DNA from: Virgisporangium ochraceum
GTDB lineage: Bacteria > Actinomycetota > Actinomycetes > Mycobacteriales > Micromonosporaceae
Assembly: GCF_016863655.1 (NCBI RefSeq)
Contig: NZ_BOPH01000060.1
Location: forward strand, 1-62,196
DNA: 62,196 bases
Direction: 5' to 3'
Shown: piece after piece, positions 15,619 through 24,411 of the stretch
Layout of the letters: every line of letters begins with the position of its first letter
How positions within the stretch are numbered: the first letter of the stretch is position 1
Made by a program: the position numbers and the translations under genes
Notes under the pieces: model-generated
Seen by the model: the letters and a program-made list of their open reading frames with translations, nothing else
Told to the model about the DNA's origin: nothing
The model's database searches: none

Positions 15619-16350
15619 GTGGCCGGGCGTGATCTGAGCCTGTGGCAGCGTCTCGCGGTCGGGTTGATCAAGCCGCCACTGACGGTGCTCACCCGCCGCA
15701 CGTGGAGCGGGTTCGAGCACGTCCCCCAGACCGGTCCGGTCATCATCGTCGCGAACCACATCTCGCACGCCGACACCGTCGCCGTCGCCCACTTCGTCTA
15801 CGACTCCGGCCGCTGGCCCCAGTTCATGATCAAGAGCTCCGTGTTCAAGGTGCCGGTGGTCGGTTACCTGATGACCAAGTGGACCCAGATCCCGGTGCAG
15901 CGGGGCAGCGCCGACGCGGCCCGCGCGCTGGAGGCGTCGCTGAAGGTGCTCGAGGAGGGCGGTTCGGTGGTGATCTACCCCGAGGGCACCACCACCAAGG
16001 AACCCGACCTGTGGCCCATGCGCGGCAAGACCGGCGCGGCAAGGCTCGCGCTCGCCACCGGCGCGCCCGTGATCCCACTGGTCACGTGGGGCGCGCAGGA
16101 CATCTTCGACCCCCGCACGAAGAAGAAGCGGATCCGGCCGCGCATGCCGGTGACGCTGGTGGCGGGTCCGCCGGTCGACCTGTCGAAGTGGGCCGGTCAG
16201 GCACCCACCAGCCAGGTTCTCAACGAGATGACCACCGAGATCATGAACCGCCTGCGCGAGATGATCTCGGAGGTGCGGGGGGAGCCGGCGCCGCCGATCT
16301 GGTCACCCCAGGCCGCGCAGCAGGAGCCGAAGGTCGAGGAGTCGTCATGA
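15619..16350 (+). CDS. plsC: PlsC-type 1-acylglycerol-3-phosphate acyltransferase (243 aa)
   Basis: Membrane-associated acyltransferase of phospholipid synthesis. The catalytic HX4D motif is HISHAD (47-52), and the phosphate-binding block is VVIYPEGTTTKEP. A central KVPVVGYLMTKW segment and the C-terminal GPPVDLSKW are typical of this family. The start is GTG at 15619 with GGAGGAGG five bases upstream. It overlaps gpsA by ATGA, so synthesis of glycerol-3-phosphate and its acylation are coupled in one operon. Confidence 0.9.
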   Translation: MAGRDLSLWQRLAVGLIKPPLTVLTRRTWSGFEHVPQTGPVIIVANHISHADTVAVAHFVYDSGRWPQFMIKSSVFKVPVVGYLMTKWTQIPVQRGSADAARALEASLKVLEEGGSVVIYPEGTTTKEPDLWPMRGKTGAARLALATGAPVIPLVTWGAQDIFDPRTKKKRIRPRMPVTLVAGPPVDLSKWAGQAPTSQVLNEMTTEIMNRLREMISEVRGEPAPPIWSPQAAQQEPKVEESS

Positions 16351-17342
16351 CCCGCGCCGCCGTTCTCGGTGCCGGGTCGTGGGGCACGGCGTTCGCGAAG
16401 ATCCTCGCCGACGCGGGCTGCGACGTCACCGTGTGGGCCCGCCGGCCGGCCGTCGCCGCGGCGATCCGGGAACAACGCACCAACCCCGACTACCTGCCGG
16501 CGCTGAAGCTGCCCCCGGGCGTCACCGCCACCACCGACGCGCGTGCCGCGATCCGCGGCGCCGAGCTGGTGGTGCTCGCCGTGCCGTCGCAGACGCTGCG
16601 CGGCAACCTGGCCGACTGGTCGTCGGCGATCGGCCCCGACGCCACGCTGATCAGCCTCATGAAGGGCATCGAGCTCGGCACGACCAAGCGGATGAGCCAG
16701 GTGATCGCCGAGGCCGCGCACGTCCCCGACCACCGGGTGGTGGTGGTCAGCGGCCCGAACCTCGCCGCCGAGATCGCCGCCGAGCAGCCCGCCGCCACCG
16801 TGGTGGCCTGCCCCGACACCACCCGCGCCGAACAGGTGCAGAAGGCCATCACCACGCGTTACCTGCGCCCGTACACGAACGACGACGTCATCGGCTGCGA
16901 GCTCGGCGGCGCGGTGAAGAACGTGATCGCGCTGGCGTACGGCATGGCCACGGCGCTCGGGTTCGGCGACAACACCCGGGCGATGGTGATCACCCGCGGG
17001 CTGGCCGAGACCGCCCGGCTGGGCGTCGCGCTGGGCGCCGACCCGCTGACGTTCGCCGGCCTGGCCGGCCTCGGCGACCTGGTGGGCACCTGCTCGTCCC
17101 CGCTGAGCCGCAACCGCACGTTCGGCGAGCACCTCGGCCGCGGCGAGACGATCGAGCAGGCGCAGGCCGCCACCCGGCAGACCGCCGAGGGCGTCAAGAG
17201 CTGCCTCGCGATCCGCGACCTCGCGCACCGGCACGGCGTCGAGATGCCGATCACCGAGCAGGTCGAGCGGGTCTGCCACGAGGGCCTCGACCCGCGCATC
17301 GCGGTCGGTGCGTTGATGGGACGGAGCGTGAAGCCGGAGTGA
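16347..17342 (+). CDS. gpsA: NAD(P)-dependent glycerol-3-phosphate dehydrogenase (331 aa)
   Basis: Reduces dihydroxyacetone phosphate to sn-glycerol-3-phosphate for phospholipids. The Rossmann motif GAGSWG occupies residues 8-13; VVVSGPNLAAEIA and the catalytic-Lys helix ELGGAVKNVIALAYG follow. GLAGLGDLVGTCSSPLSRNRTFG is the family C-terminal signature. Length is normal. ATGA overlap with plsC upstream and GTGA overlap with the PLP enzyme downstream indicate a tight operon. Confidence 0.95.
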   Translation: MTRAAVLGAGSWGTAFAKILADAGCDVTVWARRPAVAAAIREQRTNPDYLPALKLPPGVTATTDARAAIRGAELVVLAVPSQTLRGNLADWSSAIGPDATLISLMKGIELGTTKRMSQVIAEAAHVPDHRVVVVSGPNLAAEIAAEQPAATVVACPDTTRAEQVQKAITTRYLRPYTNDDVIGCELGGAVKNVIALAYGMATALGFGDNTRAMVITRGLAETARLGVALGADPLTFAGLAGLGDLVGTCSSPLSRNRTFGEHLGRGETIEQAQAATRQTAEGVKSCLAIRDLAHRHGVEMPITEQVERVCHEGLDPRIAVGALMGRSVKPE

Positions 17343-18421
17343 ACGACGGAACCCGTGTGGTGCACGCAGGGCTGCCGGAACCCGTACCGGGGCAGCCGTT
17401 CATGCCCGGGCCGGTGTTCGCCGCGCCGTACCACCTCGACCCGGTCGCGGGCCCGCAGCCCGACCGGCCGGGCTACGGCCGGCCCGACAACCCCACCCGC
17501 GTCGCGTTGGAAGCCGCGATCGGCGAGCTGGAGGGCGGCGAGTGCGTCACGTTCGCCAGTGGCATGGCGGCGATCGCGGCGGTCTTCCAGGTGTGCGGCA
17601 GGGGCGGCGTGGTCGTGCCGTCCGACGGCTACTTCGCCGGCCGGGCGCTGGCCGACCAGCTGCTGCCGAACGTGCGCTACGAACCCACGGCGGGTCCCGT
17701 TCCCGCCTATGCCGGCGTGTCGCTGGTCCTGCTGGAGAGCCCGGCGAACCCCGGCCTGGACCTGTGCGACGTGCCCGCGCACAGCGCGGCGGCCCACGCC
17801 GCCGGCGCGCTGGTCGCCGTCGACAACACCACGGCGACGCCGCTCGGCCAGCGGCCGCTCGACCTCGGCGCCGACATGTCCGTGGCGTCGGGCACCAAGG
17901 CGCTGGCCGGCCACTCCGACGTGCTGATCGGCTACGTCGCCACCCGCGACGCCGAGCTGGCCGACAAGCTCCGGTCGTGGCGGGCCCTCGGCGGCGCGAT
18001 TCCCGGCCCGTTCGAGGCGTGGCTGGTGCACCGCTCGATGGGCACGCTCGACCTGCGGCTGGCCCGGCAGAGCGCCAACGCCGCCGCCGTGGCCGAGGTG
18101 CTCGCGGCGCATCCGGCCGTCTCGCGCGTGCGGTGGCCAGGACGCGCGTCGGACCCGGCGTACGACCTCGCGCGCAGGCAGCTGCGCCGGGTACCCGGTG
18201 TGGTGACGTTCACGCTGGCCGACAAGGCGGCCGTCGACCGGTTCCTCACCGCGAGCACGCTCATCGCGGCCGCGACGAGCTTCGGCGGCCTGCACACCAC
18301 CGCCGACCGGCGGGAGCAGTGGGGCGACGACGTACCGCCGGGCCTGGTGCGGCTGTCGTGCGGCATCGAGGACGAAGCCGACCTGGTCGCCGACATCGAG
18401 GCCGCGCTGAAGGCGGTCTAG
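17339..18421 (+). CDS. Cystathionine gamma-lyase/gamma-synthase-family PLP enzyme (360 aa)
   Basis: A Cys/Met-metabolism PLP enzyme of fold type I. The Schiff-base lysine is Lys187 in VASGTKALAGHSD, the cofactor Asp is in GALVAVDNTTATP, and the substrate block YGRPDNPTRVALEAAIGELEGG lies near the N-terminus. ATSFGGLHTTADRR and GLVRLSCGIEDEADLVADIE give the C-terminal domain. The sequence does not settle whether it cleaves cystathionine or acts in synthesis. It is somewhat shorter (360) than classical enzymes (about 390). Its TAG stop lies in a CTAG shared with the convergent GGDEF-EAL gene. Confidence 0.85.
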   Translation: MNDGTRVVHAGLPEPVPGQPFMPGPVFAAPYHLDPVAGPQPDRPGYGRPDNPTRVALEAAIGELEGGECVTFASGMAAIAAVFQVCGRGGVVVPSDGYFAGRALADQLLPNVRYEPTAGPVPAYAGVSLVLLESPANPGLDLCDVPAHSAAAHAAGALVAVDNTTATPLGQRPLDLGADMSVASGTKALAGHSDVLIGYVATRDAELADKLRSWRALGGAIPGPFEAWLVHRSMGTLDLRLARQSANAAAVAEVLAAHPAVSRVRWPGRASDPAYDLARRQLRRVPGVVTFTLADKAAVDRFLTASTLIAAATSFGGLHTTADRREQWGDDVPPGLVRLSCGIEDEADLVADIEAALKAV

Positions 18422-21108
18422 ACCCCGGCGGTCGCGGTCGCGTAGTCCGCGATGTCCGCGGGCTTGAGGGGACGCGCGAAGTGGTACCCCTGCGCGTACC
18501 GGTACCCGATCTCGTGCAGCCGTTCGGCCTGCGCCGCGGTCTCCACCCCCTCGGCGACCACGAGCAGCCGCATCGAGGTGCCGATCTGGCTCAGCGACGT
18601 GATGATCGCCTCCTGCTCCGGGCTCTGGCCCACCCCGTCGACGAACGACTTGTCGACCTTCAGCACGTCGATCGGGCAGGTGCGGAGCAGGCCCAGCGAC
18701 GAGTGGCCGGTACCGAAGTCGTCCAGGGCCACCTTGACGCCCAGCTCGCGCATCGCGGTGACGGCCGCGAGCGCCGGCCCGCCGTCGAACACGGCGGTCT
18801 CCGTGATCTCGACGGTCAGCCGCTCCGCCGGCAGGCCCGACGCGAGCAGCGCCGCCTCGACCACGGTCGGAAAGTCCGGCTCGATGAGTTGGCGGGCCGA
18901 CACGTTCACGCTGATCCGGCCGGGCGCGGCCGGCCCCAGCTCCTTCAGCCAGGCCGCGCCCTGCGTGCACGCCTCGTACAGGACCCACGCGCCCAGCTGC
19001 ACGATCAGCCCGGTGCGCTCGGCGACCGGGATGAACTCGGCCGGCGACACGAACCCGCGCACCGGGTGCGTCCACCGTACGAGCGCCTCCACGCCGGCCA
19101 GCTCGCCGTGCGGCAGCGTGACGATCGGCTGGTACACCAGCGCCAGCTCGTTGCGCTCGACCGCGGCCGACAGGTCGGCCGCGAGCCGGGCGTGCTCCTG
19201 GGCGCGCACGTCCATGCCCTGGTCGAACTCGACGCACCGGCCACGGCCCCGGTTCTTCGCCACGTACATCGCGAGGTCGGCCCGGCGCAGCAGCTCCGCG
19301 GCGCTGGCGTCCGGTGCGCCCGCGGCGACCCCGACGCTCGCCCGGACCAGCAGGTCGTACCCGTCGGCGGTCACCGGGCGCTCCAGCTCGCCGACGATCC
19401 GGCGGGCGATCGCCATCCGCTCGTCGGGCTCGACGTCACGCAGCAGCACCGCGAACTCGTCGCCGCCGAGGCGGGCCACCGTGTCCTGCGGCCGCAGACC
19501 GTTGCGCAGCCGGGCGCCGACATCGCGCAGCAACGCGTCGCCGACCGCGTGGCCGAGCCGGTCGTTGATGAGCTTGAAGTCGTCGAGGTCCACGAGCACC
19601 ATCACCGTGCGGTCGGGTGTGTCGGTGGCGAGGGTCTCGTCGGCGAGGCGGGCGAACAGCGTGCGGTTCACCAGGCCGGTGAGGTCGTCGTGGGTGGCCT
19701 GGTGCGCGAGCTCCTTCTGGTACTTGCGGGCCTCGGTGACGTCGCGGGTGTTGTTCACCATGCCCTGGATGTCCGGGTCGTTGAAGAAGTTGGTGCTGTG
19801 CACCTGCAGCCACCGCCACGAGCCGTCGGCGCGGCGGAACCGTGCCTCGGCCCGCGCGGTGGCGCCGGGAGCGGCGTACGCCGGAGCCATCGCGGACGCG
19901 AAGGCCGGCAGGTCGTCAGGGTGCACCAGAAGCCCGCCGCCGCTACCCAGGATCTCGTCGGGCGTGACCCCGAGCAGCGTCTCGATGCCGGGGCTGACGT
20001 AGGTGAGCTGGCCCTCGTGGTTGTGGATCGAGATGACGTCGGTCGAGTTGCGTACCAGCGACCGGAACCGGTGTTCGTGGCCGCGCACCTCGCGCAGGCT
20101 CTCGTCGAGGCGGCTCACCAGCCGGGCGTTGTCGTGGAACGCGGTGAGCTGGCGTCCGATGATCAACGTGGTCAGCGTGACGGACCCGATCAGCAGTACC
20201 CGGTGGTGCGGGATGTCGCGGAGGTCGGCGACCACGGCCAGCAGGTTGAACAGCGCCACGGCCGCGTACGGCACCACGCTGAACGGCCGGCGACGGGTGC
20301 GCGCGGCGGCCGCCGCCGGGTCGGCCAGCGCGTGCCGCTGCCGCCGGGCGGCGAGCATCCAGCCGATCGCCGAGAACGGGAGCACCGCGGTCTCCGGGGT
20401 GAGCCCGGTCCACGGGGTCAGCGCGGCCAGGCCGCCGGCGGCCATCGCGCTCATCACGAGGCTGCCGCCGATCAGCCGCATCGCGACCTGGTCGATCGGC
20501 TCGGCGCCGGTGAGCATGAACTTGCCGACCGCGACCAGGCCGCACGCCGTCACCGCGCCGAGCGTCACGGCGAGCGCCGTGGCACCGTGCCGGCCCGTGC
20601 CGGTGAGGAGCTGGGTGGCCAGGTACCACATCATCACCAGCGTCGCGCCGCCGACGATCCCCAGGTCGAGGACCACCGTCACGCGGTTGCCGATCTGGCG
20701 CCACGGCACCGGCAGGCTCGCCACCGCCGCCACGAAGAAGAGGAGACCCACGACGTACAGCACCAGCGCGGCCGGGGGTACCGAGTTCAACCGGTCGCCG
20801 AGCACCCCGCTCATGACGGCGCCGACGCCGGTGAGCCCCATCGAGACGGCGACCAGCAGCCAGAACCGGTGCACCACGGCGCCGGCCACGGTTCCGTTCC
20901 GGCCCGCCGCCCGAGCGGTGTCCACCGCCACGACCGCGCCCAGCATCCAGTTGACCATGCTCAGCACACCGGCGGCGACGTCGCCGCCGCGGCCCGAGTA
21001 GTCCATTGCCCGGGCAACGAACAGCAGCGTGGTGACGACCGCCAGCGCTGCGGCCGCCGCGGGCAGCGACCGCACGAGCCGGTCGGGTGACCGCCGTCCG
21101 TTCTCCAC
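18418..21108 (-). CDS. Membrane PAS-GGDEF-EAL cyclic-di-GMP protein (896 aa)
   Basis: The N-terminal third has eight to ten hydrophobic segments forming an integral-membrane sensor. A PAS domain (about 345-470; FRSLVRNSTDVISIHN; RWLQVHSTNFF) leads to a GGDEF domain with an intact GGDEF motif (about 548-552) and an EAL domain with EAL intact (about 672-674), plus DDFGTGHSSL and the KVDKSFV block. Both catalytic signatures are complete, so it could make and degrade cyclic-di-GMP, the second messenger that controls actinobacterial development through BldD. The start is GTG at 21108 with GGAGAG seven bases upstream. It converges on the PLP gene with stops sharing CTAG. Confidence 0.9.
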   Translation of the reverse strand: MENGRRSPDRLVRSLPAAAAALAVVTTLLFVARAMDYSGRGGDVAAGVLSMVNWMLGAVVAVDTARAAGRNGTVAGAVVHRFWLLVAVSMGLTGVGAVMSGVLGDRLNSVPPAALVLYVVGLLFFVAAVASLPVPWRQIGNRVTVVLDLGIVGGATLVMMWYLATQLLTGTGRHGATALAVTLGAVTACGLVAVGKFMLTGAEPIDQVAMRLIGGSLVMSAMAAGGLAALTPWTGLTPETAVLPFSAIGWMLAARRQRHALADPAAAAARTRRRPFSVVPYAAVALFNLLAVVADLRDIPHHRVLLIGSVTLTTLIIGRQLTAFHDNARLVSRLDESLREVRGHEHRFRSLVRNSTDVISIHNHEGQLTYVSPGIETLLGVTPDEILGSGGGLLVHPDDLPAFASAMAPAYAAPGATARAEARFRRADGSWRWLQVHSTNFFNDPDIQGMVNNTRDVTEARKYQKELAHQATHDDLTGLVNRTLFARLADETLATDTPDRTVMVLVDLDDFKLINDRLGHAVGDALLRDVGARLRNGLRPQDTVARLGGDEFAVLLRDVEPDERMAIARRIVGELERPVTADGYDLLVRASVGVAAGAPDASAAELLRRADLAMYVAKNRGRGRCVEFDQGMDVRAQEHARLAADLSAAVERNELALVYQPIVTLPHGELAGVEALVRWTHPVRGFVSPAEFIPVAERTGLIVQLGAWVLYEACTQGAAWLKELGPAAPGRISVNVSARQLIEPDFPTVVEAALLASGLPAERLTVEITETAVFDGGPALAAVTAMRELGVKVALDDFGTGHSSLGLLRTCPIDVLKVDKSFVDGVGQSPEQEAIITSLSQIGTSMRLLVVAEGVETAAQAERLHEIGYRYAQGYHFARPLKPADIADYATATAGV

Positions 21109-21221
21109 CGTCAGTCTCTCCAGGAGTTCGTCCGTTACGGTCTTCAGATCGGCTGTGTACCGGCAGTGCTGAGGGTTCGGGTTCCGGTGGGGCGTGCACC
21201 CTGCGTATGGCACCACCCCGG

Positions 21222-21227
21222 TATGGT
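21222..21227 (+). promoter_or_regulatory. -10 element of a leaderless ddl promoter
   Basis: TATGGT ends seven bases before the GTG at 21234, placing the transcription start on the initiation codon. A convincing -35 is not seen. This is the main reason for choosing 21234 over earlier in-frame starts. Confidence 0.5.
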
Positions 21228-21233
21228 CGGCGC

Positions 21234-22334
21234 GTGGCTGACTCGTCGGTTCCAGCGAAACCCCGTGTCGCGGTCGTCTTCGGCGGTCGCAGCACCGAAC
21301 ACGCCATCTCGTGCGTCAGCGCGGGAAATGTCCTGGCCGCGCTCGATCCGGACGAGTTCGAGGTGGTGCCCGTCGGCATCACCCAGGCCGGTGGATGGGT
21401 GCTCGCCACGGGCGGTGCCGTCACCGCGATCGAGGGTCGCCGGTTACCGGCTGTGACCAACGAGTCCGGAACCGCTGTCGTGCTGCCCGCCGACCCGACG
21501 ATGGGTCAGGTCGAGGTCGTCGACGCGCGCCAGGGCGTCCAGGCGCTGACCGGGGTCGACGTGGTGTTCCCGCTGCTGCACGGCGCCTACGGCGAGGACG
21601 GCACGATCCAGGGCCTGCTGGAGATGGCCGGGCTGCCGTACGTCGGCGCCGGGGTGTTCGCGTCGGCGGCCGGTATGGACAAGGAGTTCACCAAGCGCCT
21701 CGCGGCGGCCGACGGCATCCCGGTCGGTCCGTACACGGTGCTGCGGGCCGGCCAGTCGCTGTCGGCGGACGACCGCGGGCGGCTGGGGCTGCCGGTGTTC
21801 GTGAAGCCGTCGCGCGCCGGGTCGAGCATCGGCATCACGCGCGTCACCGACTGGGCCGACCTCGACGCGGCGGTGGCGAAGGCCCGCGAGATCGACCCCA
21901 AGGTGATCATCGAGGCGGCGGTCGTGGGCCGCGAGGTGGAGTGCGGCGTGCTCGAAGGCGAGCACGGCGGGCCGCCGGAGGCCAGCGTGGTCGGCGAGAT
22001 CTCGGTGCCCGGCGGGTTCTACGACTTCGACGCCAAGTACCTCGACGACGTCGCCGAGATCTCGGTGCCGGCCGACCTGCCGCCCGAGGTGTCGGAGCGG
22101 GTGCGGGAACTGGCCGTGCGCACGTTCGTGACGCTCGACTGCGCCGGGCTGGCCCGGGTCGACTTCTTCGTGGGCGCCGACAACGAGGTCTACCTCAACG
22201 AGATCAACACGATGCCCGGGTTCACGCCGATCTCGCTGTTCCCCGTGATGTGGGCGGCGTCGGGCCTGGAGTACCCGAAGCTCGTGTCGCGCCTCGTCCG
22301 CACCGCGCTGCGCCGCGGCACCGGTCTGCACTGA
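21234..22334 (+). CDS. ddlA: D-alanine--D-alanine ligase (366 aa)
   Basis: ATP-grasp ligase that makes the D-Ala-D-Ala end of peptidoglycan precursors. VAVVFGGRSTEHAISCVSAGNVLAAL opens the N-terminal domain. FPLLHGAYGEDGTIQGLLEMAGLPYVG, LPVFVKPSRAGSSIGITRV and VYLNEINTMPGFTPISLFP are all typical. Ser in AGSSIG and the metal-binding Glu/Asn in NEINTMPG are present. The start GTG at 21234 follows a -10 box by six bases, and gives the usual family length. The neighbour order gpsA-ddl-thiL is shared with mycobacteria. Confidence 0.95.
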   Translation: MADSSVPAKPRVAVVFGGRSTEHAISCVSAGNVLAALDPDEFEVVPVGITQAGGWVLATGGAVTAIEGRRLPAVTNESGTAVVLPADPTMGQVEVVDARQGVQALTGVDVVFPLLHGAYGEDGTIQGLLEMAGLPYVGAGVFASAAGMDKEFTKRLAAADGIPVGPYTVLRAGQSLSADDRGRLGLPVFVKPSRAGSSIGITRVTDWADLDAAVAKAREIDPKVIIEAAVVGREVECGVLEGEHGGPPEASVVGEISVPGGFYDFDAKYLDDVAEISVPADLPPEVSERVRELAVRTFVTLDCAGLARVDFFVGADNEVYLNEINTMPGFTPISLFPVMWAASGLEYPKLVSRLVRTALRRGTGLH

Positions 22335-22342
22335 CCCGGCCC

Positions 22343-22386
22343 GCCGCTCGCTGCCGCTCCGGGCGCCGCTCGCTGCCGCTCCCGGC
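22343..22386. repeat. Two tandem 22-bp repeats after ddl
   Basis: The unit GCCGCTCGCTGCCGCTCCGG plus two bases occurs at 22343-22364 and again at 22365-22386 with one mismatch. It lies between the ddl stop and the palindrome that begins at 22388. No function is evident. Confidence 0.75.
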
Positions 22387-22387
22387 G

Positions 22388-22465
22388 CGCCGATCTTGCA
22401 GTCATGGCCGCACCTATGTGGTGACATGTCGCGTTTTAGCCGGGGCCACAACTGCAAGATCGGCG
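22388..22465. repeat. Palindromic element between ddl and the DUF3515 gene
   Basis: CGCCGATCTTGCAGT (22388-22402) recurs as its exact reverse complement at 22451-22465, and pairing continues imperfectly for seven more bases (TGGCC with GGCCA). The interior is about 34 nt and locally less GC-rich (TTTTAG). It sits between convergent genes, and its arm sequence matches the element fragment at 2-15. It may act as a bidirectional terminator or be a dispersed REP-like repeat. Confidence 0.75.
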
Positions 22466-22495
22466 GGCGGAGGGGCGCTGCACGGCGCAGCACGG

Positions 22496-23044
22496 CTAGG
22501 TCTTGCAGACCTGCCTCACCTCGGGGATCGCCTCCGACACCGGTTTCGACAGGTCGACCAGGTCTTCGCCGTTGTAGGCCGCCGGCACGGTGACCATCAG
22601 CGGCACCTCGCGGCCCTGGAGGCTCCACCGACGGTCGCCGGTGACGTCCTCGGTGTACCAGCACACGTTGTTGACCTCGAAGAACTGGGCGCCGTCGGGC
22701 GGGGTGGGGCCGGCCACGCCACAGGCCACGGTGACCGCGGGGTCGCCGTAGGCGGCGTTCTGCTCCGGCCCGGCGGTGACCGGCCGGCGGGGGAGGTCGC
22801 CGAAGTGGTCGGGCAGCTTCGCGAACAGCGCGCGGCAGACGGTTGCCGCCCGTTCGGACAGCGGCGGCGCGGAGACCTCCACCGGGGTCGACGGCACCGG
22901 TCGGGGTGACGCGGCCGCGGTGCCGGGACCGGCCGGATCGTCGGGCGACATCACCTGGAACACGACGATGCCGGTGACCACGGCGACGGGCACCGCGACG
23001 AGCGCGGCGATCCGCGCCGCCCGGCGGGCGTCGGGATCGGCCAT
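22496..23044 (-). CDS. DUF3515-family membrane-anchored protein (182 aa)
   Basis: One N-terminal membrane helix (about residues 12-32) is followed by a Pro/Ser-rich linker and a compact extracellular domain with four cysteines (AATVCRALF, VACGVAGP, NVCWYTED, VRQVCKT) that could form two disulfides. I recognise the domain as DUF3515, whose gene occupies the same ddl-thiL interval in mycobacteria. Function is unknown. Its ATG overlaps the stop of the preceding AsnC-like gene by one base (TAATG). Confidence 0.8.
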   Translation of the reverse strand: MADPDARRAARIAALVAVPVAVVTGIVVFQVMSPDDPAGPGTAAASPRPVPSTPVEVSAPPLSERAATVCRALFAKLPDHFGDLPRRPVTAGPEQNAAYGDPAVTVACGVAGPTPPDGAQFFEVNNVCWYTEDVTGDRRWSLQGREVPLMVTVPAAYNGEDLVDLSKPVSEAIPEVRQVCKT

Positions 23045-23277
23045 TACAGGTGGACGACGGAGCAGGTGACCGTGCGCGTGATGCCCGGCACCAGCTGAAC
23101 CTTGCTGACGATCATCTTGCCGAGCTCGTCGACGGTGCGGGCCTCGGTGAGCACGACGACGTCGTACGGCCCGGTGACCGCGTCGACCCGGACCACGCCG
23201 CCAACATCCCGGATCGCCGCGGCCACGTCACGCGCCTTTCCCACCTCGGTTTGGATGAGGATGTACGCCTGGACCAC
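23044..23277 (-). CDS. Stand-alone Lrp/AsnC ligand-binding (RAM) domain protein (77 aa)
   Basis: The sequence VQAYILIQTEVGKARDVAAAI through GVVRVDAVTGPYDVVVLTEARTVDEL to VPGITRTVTCSVV is a complete RAM effector domain with no DNA-binding part. Such proteins oligomerise and bind amino acids; some modulate full-length Lrp regulators. The GTG at 23277 is chosen because GGAG sits seven bases upstream and it gives the usual 77-residue length. It is coupled to the DUF3515 gene by TAATG. Confidence 0.88.
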   Translation of the reverse strand: MVQAYILIQTEVGKARDVAAAIRDVGGVVRVDAVTGPYDVVVLTEARTVDELGKMIVSKVQLVPGITRTVTCSVVHL

Positions 23278-23404
23278 GACACAGCTCCAATCCGCTGGTT
23301 CCCTATCCGTTCGTTTCCGACCGCATTTGCCCGGGACCACTGCAAGCCCTGTGAAACTACAGCACAGAGCGGATAGGGCTCACTCCCACGAGCGAGGTAG
23401 GTAC

Positions 23405-24352
23405 ATGACCGTTGCCAAGGCGGGCGAGTTCGGGCTGATTGCCCGGATCACCCGGCGGCTCCCTCCCGGTCCGTCCACATTGCTCGGTCCCGGTGACGAC
23501 GCCGCGCTGGTGGCCGTTCCGGACCGACGGGTGGTCGTATCGACCGACGTTCTCGTCGACGGCCGGCACTTCCGCCGGGACTGGTCGACCGCCGAGGACG
23601 TCGGACACCGCGCGGCGGCGGCCAACCTCGCCGACATCGCGGCGATGGGCGCCGTGCCGACCGCGTTGGTCGTGGCCCTGTGCACCCCACCGGATCTGCC
23701 GATCGCCTGGGCCGAGGAGCTCGCCGACGGCCTGGGCGCGGAGGCGGCGAGCGCCGGCGCGGCCGTCGTCGGTGGCGACATCTCGGCGAGCCCCACCCTG
23801 ACGATCGCGGTGACGGCGCTCGGCGACCTCGACGGCCGCGCGCCCGTCACGCGGAGCGGCGCGCGCCCGGGTGACCTCGTGGCGGTCGCCGGCCGCCTCG
23901 GCCACGCCGCGGCGGGCTACACCGTGCTGTGCCGCGGATTCCGGACGCCGAAGATCCTGGTCGACGCGCACCGGCGGCCGGAGGTGCCCTACCGCGCCGG
24001 TCCGGAAGCGGCGCTGCTGGGCGCCACCGCGATGATCGACGTGTCCGACGGGCTGCTCGCCGACCTCGGCCACATCGCCACGGCCAGCGGCGTCGCCATC
24101 GACCTGCGCCGGGAGACGTTCCCGCTGCCGGGCCAGATGCGCGACGCGGCCGCGGCGCTCGGCGTCGACCCGTACACCTGGCTGCTGTCGGGCGGCGACG
24201 ACCACGCGCTCGCCGCGACGTTCCCGGCCGGCACCGAGCTACCGGACCGGTGGCTGGTGGTCGGCCAGGTCCGGGACTCGGCCGCGGTGGAGGTCACCGT
24301 CGATGGTCGCGCTTTCGGTGACGGCTCGGGCGGGTGGGACCACTTCAGGTAG
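23405..24352 (+). CDS. thiL: Thiamine-monophosphate kinase (315 aa)
   Basis: Phosphorylates thiamine monophosphate to thiamine diphosphate. AIRS/PurM-fold signatures are GEFGLIARITRRLP, LGPGDDAALV (the metal-binding Asp pair), STDVLVDGRHF, ANLADIAAMGA and VVGGDISASPTLTIAVTALG. The ATP-binding C-terminal half contains MIDVSDGLLADL and LLSGGDDHAL. The ATG at 23405 is preceded by GAGG. It converges with rpmB on a strong terminator. In mycobacteria ung follows thiL; here it does not. Confidence 0.94.
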   Translation: MTVAKAGEFGLIARITRRLPPGPSTLLGPGDDAALVAVPDRRVVVSTDVLVDGRHFRRDWSTAEDVGHRAAAANLADIAAMGAVPTALVVALCTPPDLPIAWAEELADGLGAEAASAGAAVVGGDISASPTLTIAVTALGDLDGRAPVTRSGARPGDLVAVAGRLGHAAAGYTVLCRGFRTPKILVDAHRRPEVPYRAGPEAALLGATAMIDVSDGLLADLGHIATASGVAIDLRRETFPLPGQMRDAAAALGVDPYTWLLSGGDDHALAATFPAGTELPDRWLVVGQVRDSAAVEVTVDGRAFGDGSGGWDHFR

Positions 24353-24359
24353 CGACACC

Positions 24360-24391
24360 AATAGGGGACGGGCGTGCGCCCGTCCCCTATT
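24360..24391. terminator. Bidirectional terminator between thiL and rpmB
   Basis: AATAGGGGACGGGCG (24360-24374) and its exact reverse complement (24377-24391) form a 15-bp perfect hairpin with a 2-nt TG interior. It begins seven bases after thiL and ends 20 bases before the convergent rpmB stop, so it can serve both. Confidence 0.85.
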
Positions 24392-24411
24392 CGCAGTTCT
24401 GGAGTGCGCCG

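Noticed and set aside
17542..21090. Long + strand frame opposite the GGDEF-EAL gene
   Set aside because: Composition shadow; the minus-strand frame has intact GGDEF, EAL and PAS motifs.
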